This document shows positions 33,641-43,407 of a stretch of DNA of 64,000 nt, piece after piece. Below the pieces are notes generated by a model that was given only the letters and a program-made list of their open reading frames with translations, was not told where the DNA came from and did no database searches. The first letter of the stretch is position 1. Every line of letters starts with the position of its first letter. Position numbers and translations under genes: made by a program. Origin of the DNA: Nocardioides cavernae (GTDB lineage: Bacteria > Actinomycetota > Actinomycetes > Propionibacteriales > Nocardioidaceae); the NCBI RefSeq assembly GCF_013410035.1, contig NZ_JACCBW010000002.1, forward strand, positions 248,001-312,000, in the 5' to 3' direction.

Positions 33641-34451
33641 CCAGGGACTTCCACGGTGTGACCACCAGCTGCTCCGGCAGCGTGGACGCAACGCCTCGCG
33701 CCACGACCCCGCCCTCGACCGCGTGGTGGGTGACGCCGGGCGCGACCTCGCCGTACGCCGGGGGCGCGGACGCCACGAGGGCGCGCGGGTCCGCGGGCTG
33801 CCCGGCCGGCGGGACGGGCAGCTCGTCGACGTGCCAGGCCGCGTCGTCGCCGGTGCCGCGGACCTGCTGGAACGCCCGCGCCAGGCCAGTGAGGCGCGCG
33901 GCCGCCTCGGCGAGCGGGACGACCGGGCCCCAGTGCGAGGAGCCGATCCGGAGCTGGACCTCGCCGCCGGAGAGCGCGACGAGGCCGAGGTCGCAGGAAC
34001 GGTCGGCCAGGTCGCCGCGGCCGTCGTCGAGGACGAGCAGGAACCGGCCGGGCAGCTTCGCCAGCGACGGCGTCGCGCAGATGCGTGCGTCGAGCTCGGT
34101 GGTCACCGCCCGCAGGTCCGCGCGGCCTCCCACCAGGCCGGTCAGCGGGGAGACCAGGACGTTGCGGACCAGCTCGTGCTCGGGGTGGGGGAGCAGGCCG
34201 GTGGCGCGGATCGCCTCGACGACCTCGGTCGGGACGGCGCCGTCGGCCAGCGGGAGCGCGCGCAGCTGGAGGTTGGCGCGCTTGGTGAGGTGGACCCGCC
34301 CGTCGCCCCAGGTCTCCGCCACGTCGAGCAGCGCGAGCAGGGACGTACGGGTGAGGTGGCCGCCGGGGACGCGGAGGCGTACGAGCGCGCCGTCCTCGGC
34401 CGGCCACGGACGCAGGACACCGGGGCAGAGGTCGCCTCGGGTGCGGTGCAT
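33627..34451 (-). CDS. cobG: CobG-like precorrin-3B synthase, C-terminally truncated
   Basis: 274 residues of the nitrite/sulfite-reductase family. CobG is the aerobic precorrin-3B monooxygenase and uses a [4Fe-4S] cluster. The N-terminal ferredoxin-like half domain (GDLCPGVLRPWPAEDGALVRLRV in part, HLTKRANLQLRAL) and the second half domain ending VVTPWKSLVSLR are present. The usual final ~90 residues, with two cysteine pairs (CxGxxxC and GCxxxC patterns), are missing, because the gene stops where the VOC gene begins. ATG 34449-34451 is used; a longer frame to 34514 exists. It is unlikely to be a complete CobG; a split partner or another enzyme elsewhere is possible. Confidence 0.85.
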   Translation of the reverse strand: MHRTRGDLCPGVLRPWPAEDGALVRLRVPGGHLTRTSLLALLDVAETWGDGRVHLTKRANLQLRALPLADGAVPTEVVEAIRATGLLPHPEHELVRNVLVSPLTGLVGGRADLRAVTTELDARICATPSLAKLPGRFLLVLDDGRGDLADRSCDLGLVALSGGEVQLRIGSSHWGPVVPLAEAAARLTGLARAFQQVRGTGDDAAWHVDELPVPPAGQPADPRALVASAPPAYGEVAPGVTHHAVEGGVVARGVASTLPEQLVVTPWKSLVSLR

Positions 34452-34515
34452 GGGTCGAAGGATGACACGGCGCGTGCCGGCCGGGATCGGGACGGGGTAG
34501 CCTCGGCGCACCACT

Positions 34516-34610
34516 CCGCGTGGGACCCAGGAACCCGGTGCGACCCCGGGGCGGTTCCGCCACTGTGAGGGCCTGCGTGCAGGCCCGCAGCCAGATACTG
34601 GCCCACGCGG
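34516..34610 (+). promoter_or_regulatory. Cobalamin riboswitch controlling btuFCD-cobN-cobF
   Basis: P1 is a perfect 9-bp helix CCGCGTGGG (34516-34524) / CCCACGCGG (34602-34610). The core reads AGGAACCCGGTGCGACC, then GGGGCGGTTCCGCCACTGTGA and GCCAGATACTGG. A TAGCCT -10 element is at 34498-34503. The platform (34620-34642) is the GGGG-CGAGAA-CCCC hairpin joined to GAGGAGG, so the ribosome-binding site of btuF is probably masked when B12 is bound. Confidence 0.94.
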
Positions 34611-34647
34611 ATCCCATCACCAGGGGCGAGAACCCCGAGGAGGATCC

Positions 34648-35670
34648 GTGCGTCACGCACCCATCGGCACCACCGTCGTGTCCGCAGCCGCCGTGCTCGT
34701 CCTGAGCGGCTGCGCCGGCGCCCCGGAGGCCGACAGGGCCACCGACACCGGCCCCGAGCCGAGCAGCAGCGGGAATGCCGCGTCGCTCTTCCCCGTCGAG
34801 GTGACCAGCTGCGGCTTCACCACGACCATCGAGGCGCCGCCCGAGCGCGCCGTCACCCTCAACCAGGGCGCCACCGAGGTCGCGCTCGCGCTCGGCGTCG
34901 AGGACCAGATGGCCGGCACGGCCTACCTCGACGACGCCATCCCCGCCAAGTGGGCCGATGCCTACGACGCGGTCGAGGTGCTGTCGAAGGAGTACCCCAC
35001 CCGCGAGGACCTCCTCGCCGTCCAGCCCGACCTCGTCTACGCGTCCTACGGCAGCGCGTTCGACGGCAAGGTCGCCGGAACCCGGGCCGAGCTCGAGGAG
35101 TCCGGCACCTCGTCGTACCTCTCGCCGTTCGGCTGCGAGGAGGCGGCGGACCGTCCGGACCCGACCTTCGAGGCGGTCTGGGACGAGATCGACGCGGTCG
35201 CCACCGCCTTCGGCGTCCCGGAGCGCTCCGAGCAGCTCCGCACCGACCAGCAGGCCCTGCTCGACGAGCTCGCGACGAGCGGGGCGGGCGCGGACCTCGA
35301 CGTCCTGTGGTTCGACTCCGGTGACAAGACCCCGTACGTCGGCGCGGGCGGCGGGGGACCGCAGCTCGTCCTCGACGCCGTCGGCGCGACGAACGTCTTC
35401 GCCGACCTCGACGGCGGCTGGGCCGAGGCGAGCTGGGAGAGGGTCGTCGCCGCCGACCCCGACGTGATCGTCCTGGCCGACGCCGGCTGGTCGAGCGCCG
35501 AGGACAAGATCGAGCACCTCGAGGGCGACCCCGTCCTGTCGCAGCTCGACGCGGTGCGCGACGGGGCGTACGTGGTCGTCCCGTTCTCCGAGTCCACCCC
35601 GGGCGTACGACTCGCGGACGGCGCCGCCTCGGTCTCCGACCAGCTCCAGCAGCTCGCCTCCCGGCAGTGA
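34648..35670 (+). CDS. btuF: Corrinoid ABC transporter substrate-binding lipoprotein (BtuF-like)
   Basis: 340-residue periplasmic-binding protein of the FecB/BtuF type. It has a lipoprotein signal with lipobox VLSGCAG, then an Asp/Ser-rich linker. The binding domains show AVTLNQGATEVALALG, LLAVQPDLVYASYG and VVAADPDVIVLADAGW, ending with TPGVRLADGAASVSDQL. GTG start with GAGGAGG. The upstream cobalamin riboswitch and cobN downstream favour cobalamin or cobinamide as ligand over iron-siderophore, although that is inferred from context. Confidence 0.88.
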   Translation: MRHAPIGTTVVSAAAVLVLSGCAGAPEADRATDTGPEPSSSGNAASLFPVEVTSCGFTTTIEAPPERAVTLNQGATEVALALGVEDQMAGTAYLDDAIPAKWADAYDAVEVLSKEYPTREDLLAVQPDLVYASYGSAFDGKVAGTRAELEESGTSSYLSPFGCEEAADRPDPTFEAVWDEIDAVATAFGVPERSEQLRTDQQALLDELATSGAGADLDVLWFDSGDKTPYVGAGGGGPQLVLDAVGATNVFADLDGGWAEASWERVVAADPDVIVLADAGWSSAEDKIEHLEGDPVLSQLDAVRDGAYVVVPFSESTPGVRLADGAASVSDQLQQLASRQ

Positions 35671-36696
35671 CCCGCACCCTCGGCGGCCTCGGCGCGCTGG
35701 CCCTCGGGCTGGCGCTCCTCGCAGCCGCCATGGCGGTGTCGCTGGGCGTCGGCTCGGTGCGCGTCGGCGTGCCGGAGGTGCTCGAGGTCGTCGCGCGTCG
35801 GATGCACCTCGGCGTCTGGGACGTGTCCCTGCTCGACGACCAGATCGTGTGGCAGCTGCGGATGCCGCGCGTGCTCGGCGCGGCGGCCGTCGGCGCGGCG
35901 CTCGCGCTCTGCGGCGCGGTGCTGCAGTCGCTGACCCGCAACGACCTCGCCGACCCCTACCTCCTCGGCATCTCCGGCGGCGCTGCCGTCGGGGCAGTGA
36001 CGGTGATCGTGCTCGGGGTGTCGTTCGCCGGGCTCGTCGGCTCGGCGGCGGTCGCGGCGGCCGGCTTCGTGGGTGCGCTCGCCGCGCTGGCGGCCGTGCT
36101 CGTGCTCGCCGCCGGACGGTCCGGCACCCTGCCACCCACGCGTACGATCCTGGCGGGCGTCGCCGTCGGCCAGGTGTGCGCGGCGTACACGTCCTTCCTC
36201 GTGATCGTCAGCGGTGACGACCAGGCCGCGCGCCGGGTGCTGTCGTGGACGCTCGGCTCGGTGGCCGGGCTCCGGTGGGAGTCGGCGGTGTTCCTCGCCG
36301 TCGTCGCGCTCGTGGCGACCGTCGGGATCCTCGGTGTTGCCGACCAGCTCGACGCGTTCGCCTTCGGTGAGGCCGCGGCCCGCTCGCTCGGCGTCGACGT
36401 CACCCGGCTGCGGTGGACCCTGCTCGTCGGCACCGCGCTGGTCACCGCCTGCCTGGTCGCCCACGCCGGCCTCATCGGCTTCGTCGGCCTGGTGGTGCCG
36501 CACATCGTCCGCCTCGTCACCGGTCCGGGGCACCGGCTCCTGCTGCCGATGTGCGCCGTGGTCGGTGCGATCGTCCTGGTCGCGGCCGACACCATCGCCC
36601 GGTCGGTCGTCGACGGCCAGGAGGTCCCGATCGGTGTGGTGACCGGCGTCGTCGGCGCCCCCTTCTTCGCCTGGCTGCTGCGGCGCGGGAGGAACC

Positions 36697-36704
<8 letters not shown>
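35667..36704 (+). CDS. btuC: Corrinoid ABC transporter permease (BtuC/FecCD family)
   Basis: 345 residues, about ten transmembrane helices. FecCD blocks are visible: LRMPRVLGAAAVGAALALCGAVLQ, NDLADPYLLGISGGAAVGA, GLIGFVGLVVPHIVRLVTGPGHR (split by glycines) and GVVTGVVGAPFFAWLL. GTG overlaps the btuF stop (GTGA). It forms the channel of the BtuFCD-like importer. Confidence 0.92.
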
Positions 36705-37496
<792 letters not shown>

Positions 37497-37500
<4 letters not shown>

Positions 37501-38231
37501 GCGAGCACCACGTGCTGGTCGGGCTCTCCGCGCAGGAGGTGGCCGAGCACGCGCATCTCCTCGCGGCTGCACGCCTGGTCGACGGCACCGTGGCGCACCT
37601 CCAGCTCGGGGACCCGTCCCTCTCCGCCGAGCTCACCCGCCTCGCCGACGCGGGAGCGACGAGGATCGCCCTCGCGGGGGTCAGCCTCGGGGCCACCGCG
37701 CCCGCCCAGTCGTGGCTGCGCCGGGTGGCCGGCCACTGGTGGCGCGAGCGGGAGGGCGTACGCCCCGAGGTCACCGTCGCCACAGCGGTCCTGCGTGCCG
37801 ACCTCGCCGCCCTCGACAGCGTCGCGCTGCGGGGGGTGCTCGCCCTCGCCCGAGCGGTGACCGGGACGGAGGCGCCCCTCGTCTCCGCGGCTTGGGAGGA
37901 CGTGCCCCGCCACGCCCACCAGGTCCTCGTCTGCCGGGGACCCAGGTGCTCCGCGGCCGGCGCCGACCGTACGGCCGTCGCACTGGGCCGGGTCCTCGAC
38001 GCCCACGGCCTCGGTGACGACGACGTCCTCGTCACGCAGACCGGCTGCCAGTTCCCGTGCAACCACGCGCCCGTCGTCAGCGTGCAGCCCGACGACGTCT
38101 GGTACGGCCGCGTCGACGCCGCCGCCGTCGAGCAGATCGCCACCCACCACCTCGTCGCCGGCACCCCCGTCGACGCCCACCGACTCGCCCGCAGCCGCGG
38201 GCGGAGCACCCACCCGGAGGACCCGTCATGA
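37497..38231 (+). CDS. CbiX-like domain fused to a thioredoxin-like [2Fe-2S] ferredoxin domain
   Basis: 244 residues. The N-terminal half (about 1-115) resembles CbiX/sirohydrochlorin-chelatase-type folds (HHVLVGLSAQEVAEHAHLLA, LADAGATRIALAGVSLGATAP). The C-terminal half (about 140-230) has the cysteine pattern of thioredoxin-like 2Fe-2S ferredoxins: VLVCRGPRCSAAGA, and later TQTGCQFPCNHAPVVSV with WYGRVDA. Cysteines are C-X4-C ... C-X3-C. It is coupled by ATGA overlaps to btuD and cobN. A role in cobalt delivery or redox support for CobN is plausible but unproven. Confidence 0.75.
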
Positions 38232-41200
38232 CCCGGATCGCCCTGCTGTCCACGTCCGACACCGACCTGCTGAGCGCGCGGGCGTCCGGCGCCGACTTCG
38301 TGCTGGCGAACCCAGCCCGGCCCGGCCACCAGTCCATGGCCGAGGTGATCGAGGGCTGCGACCTCGTCGTCGGCCGGCTCCTCGGCTCGCCGCAGGACCT
38401 CTGCTCCGGCTTCACCCGCGTGGCGTCGACCGGGATGCCCGTCGTCGTGCTCGGCGGCGAGCAGTCGCCGAGCGCCGAGCTGATGGAGCTGTCGTCGGTG
38501 CCGATCGGCGTGGCGGCCGAGGCGCACCGCTACCTCGCTGAGGGCGGGCCGGAGAACCTGCGCCAGCTCCACGCCTTCCTCTCCGACACCGTGCTGCTCA
38601 CCGGGGTGGGGTTCGAGCCGCCGAAGGTGCTGCCGCAGTGGGGGTTCGCGGAGCGCGCCGAGGTCGGTGGTGACCTCCCGCGAGTGGGGGTGCTCTACTA
38701 CCGCGCGCACGAGGCCAGCGGGAACACCGCCTTCGCGCACGCCCTCGCCGACGCGATCGACGCGACGGGCGCGGCGGTCGGCGTACCGATCTTCGCCGGC
38801 TCGCTCCGGTCCGCGCCCGACGAGCTCTACGAGGCGTTCGGCAGCCTCGACGCGCTGGTGGTCACGGTCCTCGCGGCCGGCGGGAGCACGCCCGCGGTTG
38901 CCAGCGCCGGCGGTGACGACGAGTCGTGGGACGTCGCACGGATGTCGGCGCTCGACATCCCGATCATCCAGGGCCTGTGCCTCACGAGCAGCCGCGCCGA
39001 GTGGGAGGCGTCCGATGACGGGGTGAGCCCGCTCGACTCCGCCACCCAGATCGCGATCCCGGAGTTCGACGGCCGCATCATCACCGCACCGTTCTCCTTC
39101 AAGGAGGTCGACGCCGACGGGCTGCCGCACTACGTCGCCGACCCCGAGCGCTGCGCCCGCGTGGCCGGCATCGCGGTCAGGCACGCGCGCCTGCGCCACA
39201 TCCCCAACGCCGAGAAGAAGCTCGCCCTCGTGCTGTCGGCCTACCCCACCAAGCACGCCCGCATCGGGAACGCGGTCGGGCTCGACACCCCCGTCTCCGC
39301 GATCCGGATGCTGCTCAGGTTGAGGGAGGAGGGGTACGACCTGGGGTCGGGCAACGTCGTCGCGGACATCCTCGAGGGTCTCGATACGTCCTCGCTCGTT
39401 CCTCGCTCGGACTACTCGACCACCTTGGAGGGCGAGGACCACTCGACCGCCTTGACGAAGGCGGGTGACGCGCTCATCCACGCGCTCATCGCGGCGGGCG
39501 GCCAGGACGAGGAGTGGCTGACCAATGCGCAGCTCACCGACGCGCACGTGCGGATCACGCCCGAGCAGTACGCCGCGTGGACCGCCCACCTGCCCCAGCA
39601 GCTGCGCGACGACATGGTCGAGGCGTGGGGCGAGGCGCCGGGCTCGCTGTTCGTCAACGACCAGCAAGAGCTCGTCCTGGCGACCGTCCGGGCCGGCAAC
39701 GTCGTGCTGCTGATCCAGCCGCCGCGCGGCTTCGGGGAGAACCCGATCGCGATCTACCACGACCCCGACCTCGCGCCGACGCACCACTACCTGGCGGCGT
39801 ACCGCTGGCTGGGCAGTGCCGTCGAGCAGGGGGGCTTCGGCGCCGACGCGGTCATCCACCTCGGCAAGCACGGCTCGCTGGAGTGGCTGCCCGGCAAGAA
39901 CGCCGCCCTGTCCGGGGAGTGCGGCACCGACGCGGCGCTCGGCGACCTGCCGATGATCTACCCGTTCCTCGTCAACGACCCGGGTGAGGGTGCGCAGGCC
40001 AAGCGGCGCGCCCACGCGACGATCGTCGACCACCTGGTCCCGCCGATGGCGCGCGCCGAGTCGTACGGCGACATCGCCCGGCTCGAGCAGCTCCTCGACG
40101 AGCACGCCAACATCGCGGCGATGGACCCGGCCAAGCTGCCCGCGATCCGCGGCGAGATCTGGCAGCTCATGCACGCCGCCGAGATGCACCGCGACCTCGG
40201 GCTCGAGGAGCAGCCGGACGCGGAGGAGTTCGACGACTTCATCATGCACGTCGACGGCTGGCTCTGCGAGATCAAGGACGCGCAGATCCGCGACGGGCTG
40301 CACGTCCTCGGCCAGGCGCCGAGCGGTGAGGCACGGGTCAACCTGGTGCTGGCGATCCTGCGGGCCGCGCAGGTCTTCGGGGGGCAGGCGCAGGCCGTGC
40401 CGGGGCTGCGGGCCGCGCTGGGCCTCAAGGAGAACGCGGAGGCGACCTCGGCCGTCGACGCGATCGAGGCGAAGGCCCGCGACCTGGTCGAGCAGATGGA
40501 CGAGGCGGACTGGGACGTCGCCCGCGCGACGGAGCTCCACGACGACCCGGAGGTCCAGCGGGTGCTGGAGTTCGCGGCCACCCAGGTCGTGCCGCGCCTC
40601 GCGCGCACGACCGACGAGCTCGACGCGGTCGTGCACGCCCTCGACGGCGGCTTCATCGCCGCCGGCCCGTCGGGATCGCCGCTGCGCGGGCTCGTCAACG
40701 TGCTGCCGACGGGGCGCAACTTCTACACCGTCGACCCGCGCGCCGTCCCGTCCCGGCTGGCCTGGCAGACCGGCTCCGCGATGGCCGAGTCGCTGGTCGC
40801 GAAGTACGTCGACGAGACCGGCACCTACCCGCAGTCCGTGGGCCTGTCGGTCTGGGGCACCAGCGCCATGCGCACCAGCGGCGACGACGTCGCCGAGGTG
40901 CTCGCGCTGCTGGGCGTACGCCCCGAGTGGGACCCGGCCTCGCGTCGCGTCAACGACCTCACGGTCATCCCGCTCGAGGACCTCGGCCGACCGCGCATCG
41001 ACGTCACCGTGCGGATCTCCGGCTTCTTCCGCGACGCCTTCCCGCACGTGGTCGCCATGCTCGACGACGCCGTACGCCTGGTGGCGGCGCTCGAGGAGCC
41101 CGACGAGCAGAACTACGTCCGGGCCCACGCGCGCGCCGACCTGGCCGAGCACGGCGACGAGCGCCGCTCGACGACGCGGATCTTCGGCTCGAAGCCCGGC

Positions 41201-41893
41201 TCGTACGGCGCCGGCATCCTCCAGGTCGTCGAGTCCGGCAACTGGCGCGACGACGCCGACCTCGCCGAGGTCTACACGGCGTGGGGCGGCTTCGCCTACG
41301 GTCGCGACCTCGACGGCGCACCGGCCGCCGACGACATGCGCACCAACTACCGGCGGATCAAGGTCGCCGCGAAGAACGTCGACACCCGCGAGCACGACAT
41401 CGCCGACAGCGACGACTACTTCCAGTACCACGGCGGCATGGTCGCCACGGTGCGCGCGCTGACCGGCAGCGACCCCAAGGCCTACGTCGGCGACTCGACG
41501 ACGCCCGACGCGGTGCGCACGCGGACCCTGCAGGAGGAGACCAACCGCGTCTTCCGGGCCCGCGTGGTCAACCCGCGCTGGATCGGCGCGATGCAGCGCC
41601 ACGGCTACAAGGGCGCCTTCGAGCTCGCCGCGACCGTCGACTACCTCTTCGGGTTCGACGCCACCGCGGGCGTCGTGCACGACTGGATGTACGAGTCGCT
41701 CGCCAAGGAGTACGTCCTCGACGAGACCAACCAGCAGTTCCTGCGGACCTCCAACCCGTGGGCCCTGCGCGGCATCGTCGAGCGGCTGCACGAGGCGGCC
41801 GAGCGCGGGCTGTGGGAGGACCCCGACGCCGACGTGATGGCCGCCCTGCAGCAGGTCTACCTCGACGTCGAGGGCGAGCTGGAGGACCGGTGA
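38228..41893 (+). CDS. cobN: Cobaltochelatase subunit CobN
   Basis: 1221-residue large subunit that binds hydrogenobyrinic acid a,c-diamide and inserts cobalt. CobN/BchH landmarks: VGVLYYRAHEASGNTAF, PIIQGLCLTSSRAEW, VLSAYPTKHARIGNAVGLDTP, VIHLGKHGSLEWLPGKNAALS, VVDHLVPPMARAESYGD-type block, GLVNVLPTGRNFYTVDPRAVPS and SVWGTSAMRTSGDD. A palindromic repeat adds about 17-25 residues near 384-410 (LDTSSLVPRSDYSTTLEG). Partner ATPase is the ChlI/ChlD protein at 21542-23590. It overlaps both neighbours by 4 nt. Confidence 0.98.
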   Translation: MTRIALLSTSDTDLLSARASGADFVLANPARPGHQSMAEVIEGCDLVVGRLLGSPQDLCSGFTRVASTGMPVVVLGGEQSPSAELMELSSVPIGVAAEAHRYLAEGGPENLRQLHAFLSDTVLLTGVGFEPPKVLPQWGFAERAEVGGDLPRVGVLYYRAHEASGNTAFAHALADAIDATGAAVGVPIFAGSLRSAPDELYEAFGSLDALVVTVLAAGGSTPAVASAGGDDESWDVARMSALDIPIIQGLCLTSSRAEWEASDDGVSPLDSATQIAIPEFDGRIITAPFSFKEVDADGLPHYVADPERCARVAGIAVRHARLRHIPNAEKKLALVLSAYPTKHARIGNAVGLDTPVSAIRMLLRLREEGYDLGSGNVVADILEGLDTSSLVPRSDYSTTLEGEDHSTALTKAGDALIHALIAAGGQDEEWLTNAQLTDAHVRITPEQYAAWTAHLPQQLRDDMVEAWGEAPGSLFVNDQQELVLATVRAGNVVLLIQPPRGFGENPIAIYHDPDLAPTHHYLAAYRWLGSAVEQGGFGADAVIHLGKHGSLEWLPGKNAALSGECGTDAALGDLPMIYPFLVNDPGEGAQAKRRAHATIVDHLVPPMARAESYGDIARLEQLLDEHANIAAMDPAKLPAIRGEIWQLMHAAEMHRDLGLEEQPDAEEFDDFIMHVDGWLCEIKDAQIRDGLHVLGQAPSGEARVNLVLAILRAAQVFGGQAQAVPGLRAALGLKENAEATSAVDAIEAKARDLVEQMDEADWDVARATELHDDPEVQRVLEFAATQVVPRLARTTDELDAVVHALDGGFIAAGPSGSPLRGLVNVLPTGRNFYTVDPRAVPSRLAWQTGSAMAESLVAKYVDETGTYPQSVGLSVWGTSAMRTSGDDVAEVLALLGVRPEWDPASRRVNDLTVIPLEDLGRPRIDVTVRISGFFRDAFPHVVAMLDDAVRLVAALEEPDEQNYVRAHARADLAEHGDERRSTTRIFGSKPGSYGAGILQVVESGNWRDDADLAEVYTAWGGFAYGRDLDGAPAADDMRTNYRRIKVAAKNVDTREHDIADSDDYFQYHGGMVATVRALTGSDPKAYVGDSTTPDAVRTRTLQEETNRVFRARVVNPRWIGAMQRHGYKGAFELAATVDYLFGFDATAGVVHDWMYESLAKEYVLDETNQQFLRTSNPWALRGIVERLHEAAERGLWEDPDADVMAALQQVYLDVEGELEDR
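39376..39426. repeat. Palindromic repeat inside cobN
   Basis: GGGTCTCGATACG, a centre TCCTCGCTCGTTCCTCGCTCGGA, then CTACTCGACCACC: the same outer arms as the copies in cobIJ. A degenerate second right arm (ACTCGACCGCCTTG) is at 39441-39454. It is in frame and free of stops in cobN. Confidence 0.88.
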
Positions 41894-42672
41894 CGACCAC
41901 CACCGTCCGCATCGTCGGCATCGGCTGCCACCCCGGGCAGCTGACCGGTGAGGCGCGGGAGGCCGTCGCCGGCTGCGACTACGTGATCGCCGCCGACAAG
42001 GGCTCGTCCGACGGTGGGGACGACCCGCTGCTCGCGGTGCGCCGGGCGATCTGCGCCGAGCTCGGCGTGGAGCTCGTCGCCGTGCCGGACCCCGAGCGCG
42101 ACCGGGACCCCGACCTCGACGCGACGGCCTACGACGGCGCGGTCCTCGACTGGCACGACGCGCGCGCCGCGGCGTACGGCTCCGTCCTCGGCGCGCGGCC
42201 CGGCACCGTCGGCTTCCTCGTCTGGGGCGACCCGGCGTTCTACGACTCGACGATCCGGGTCGTCGAGCGCCTCGACGTGCCGTACGACGTCCTGCCCGGG
42301 GTCTCCGCGCTCTCGCTGCTCGCGGCGCGGCACCGCGTCGTGCTGCACGAGGTCGGCCGGCCGGTGCTCGTGACGACCGGCCGACGGCTCGCCGACGACG
42401 TCGCGGCCGGGCACGACAACCTCGTCGTCATGCTCGACGGACGGCTGCAAGCAACGTTGCTTGCAGGCGACTGGGACATCTGGTGGGGAGCCAACCTCGG
42501 GAGCCCGCACGAGGAGCTGGTCGCCGGGCGCCTGGGCGACGTGGAGCCGGAGGTCCGAGCCGCCCGCGCCCGGGCGAGGGACGCCGACGGCTGGGTGATG
42601 GACACCTACCTGCTGAGGCGGCGGTCAGGTGCCGCATCAGGTGCCGGGACCGGTGTCGGGGGCGGACCGTAG
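41890..42672 (+). CDS. cobF: Precorrin-6A synthase (deacetylating) CobF
   Basis: 260-residue SAM methylase acting at C1 with release of acetate, a step found only in the aerobic pathway. Features: RIVGIGCHPGQLTGEAREAV, YVIAADKGSSDGGDDPLLAVR, VGFLVWGDPAFYDSTIRVVE and VLPGVSALSLLAARHRV. GTG overlaps the cobN stop (GTGA). A Gly/Ala-rich tail (SGAASGAGTGVGGG) is probably disordered. Last gene of the btuFCD-cobN-cobF unit. Confidence 0.96.
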   Translation: MTTTTVRIVGIGCHPGQLTGEAREAVAGCDYVIAADKGSSDGGDDPLLAVRRAICAELGVELVAVPDPERDRDPDLDATAYDGAVLDWHDARAAAYGSVLGARPGTVGFLVWGDPAFYDSTIRVVERLDVPYDVLPGVSALSLLAARHRVVLHEVGRPVLVTTGRRLADDVAAGHDNLVVMLDGRLQATLLAGDWDIWWGANLGSPHEELVAGRLGDVEPEVRAARARARDADGWVMDTYLLRRRSGAASGAGTGVGGGP

Positions 42673-42681
42673 GCTGAGCGC

Positions 42682-43407
42682 GTGCCACGCCCCGCCAAGG
42701 TCGTCGAGATCCCCAAGCCCGACACGTCGCTCGTGCGCCGGGCGCGCCGGATGGACCGCATCCTCGCCGAGACCTATCCCGACGCCAGGGCCGAGCTCGA
42801 CTTCACCAACCCCTTCGAGTGCCTGGTCGTCACGGTCATCTCCGCGCAGACCACCGACCGGCGGGTCAACGCCGCCAGCCCGGCGCTCTTCGCGGCCTAC
42901 CCCACGCCCGAGGCGATGGCCGCCGCGCCCCGCGAGCACATGGAGCAGCTGCTCGGCCCGCTCGGGTTCTTCCGGCAGAAGACCGACTCCCTGCTCAAGC
43001 TCAGCCAGGCCCTCGTCGACGACTTCCACGGCGAGGTGCCGGCCCGCCTCGACGACCTCGTGAAGCTCCCCGGGGTCGGGCGCAAGACGGCCAACGTCGT
43101 TCTCGGCAACGCCTTCGACAAGCCCGGCATCACCGTCGACACCCACTTCGGCCGGCTGGCCCGCCGCTTCGGCTGGACCGAGGAGACCGACCCGGTCAAG
43201 GTCGAGCACGCCGTCGGGGCGCTGTTCCCCAAGCGTGACTGGACGATGCTGTCCCACCACCTCATCTGGCACGGCCGCCGCCGCTGCCACGCCAAGAAGC
43301 CCGCCTGCGGCGCCTGCCCGATCGCGAAGCTCTGCCCGTCCTTCGGCGCCGGCCCGACCGACCCGATCGAGGCGGAGAAGCTGGTCACCACCCAGGGCCC
43401 CGCATGA
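42682..43407 (+). CDS. nth: Endonuclease III
   Basis: 241-residue base-excision-repair glycosylase/AP lyase. The helix-hairpin-helix [12 protein letters not shown] contains the catalytic Lys, and [13 protein letters not shown] the catalytic Asp. The [4Fe-4S] ligands are C-X6-C-X2-C-X5-C in [23 protein letters not shown] (42670-42675) is 6 nt before GTG, a leaderless-type promoter that separates it from the B12 genes. First of a four-gene block (nth, TlpA-like, NUDIX, marP) with the same order as in M. tuberculosis. Confidence 0.97.
   Translation: MPRPAKVVEIPKPDTSLVRRARRMDRILAETYPDARAELDFTNPFECLVVTVISAQTTDRRVNAASPALFAAYPTPEAMAAAPREHMEQLLGPLGFFRQKTDSLLKLSQALVDDFHGEVPARLDDLVKLPGVGRKTANVVLGNAFDKPGITVDTHFGRLARRFGWTEETDPVKVEHAVGALFPKRDWTMLSHHLIWHGRRRCHAKKPACGACPIAKLCPSFGAGPTDPIEAEKLVTTQGPA

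Noticed and set aside
42430..42470. Inverted GCAAGCAACGTTGCTTGC motif inside cobF as an operator
   Set aside because: It is a neat palindrome, but lies in the coding region of a conserved segment with no promoter or start nearby; chance or a local hairpin is more likely.
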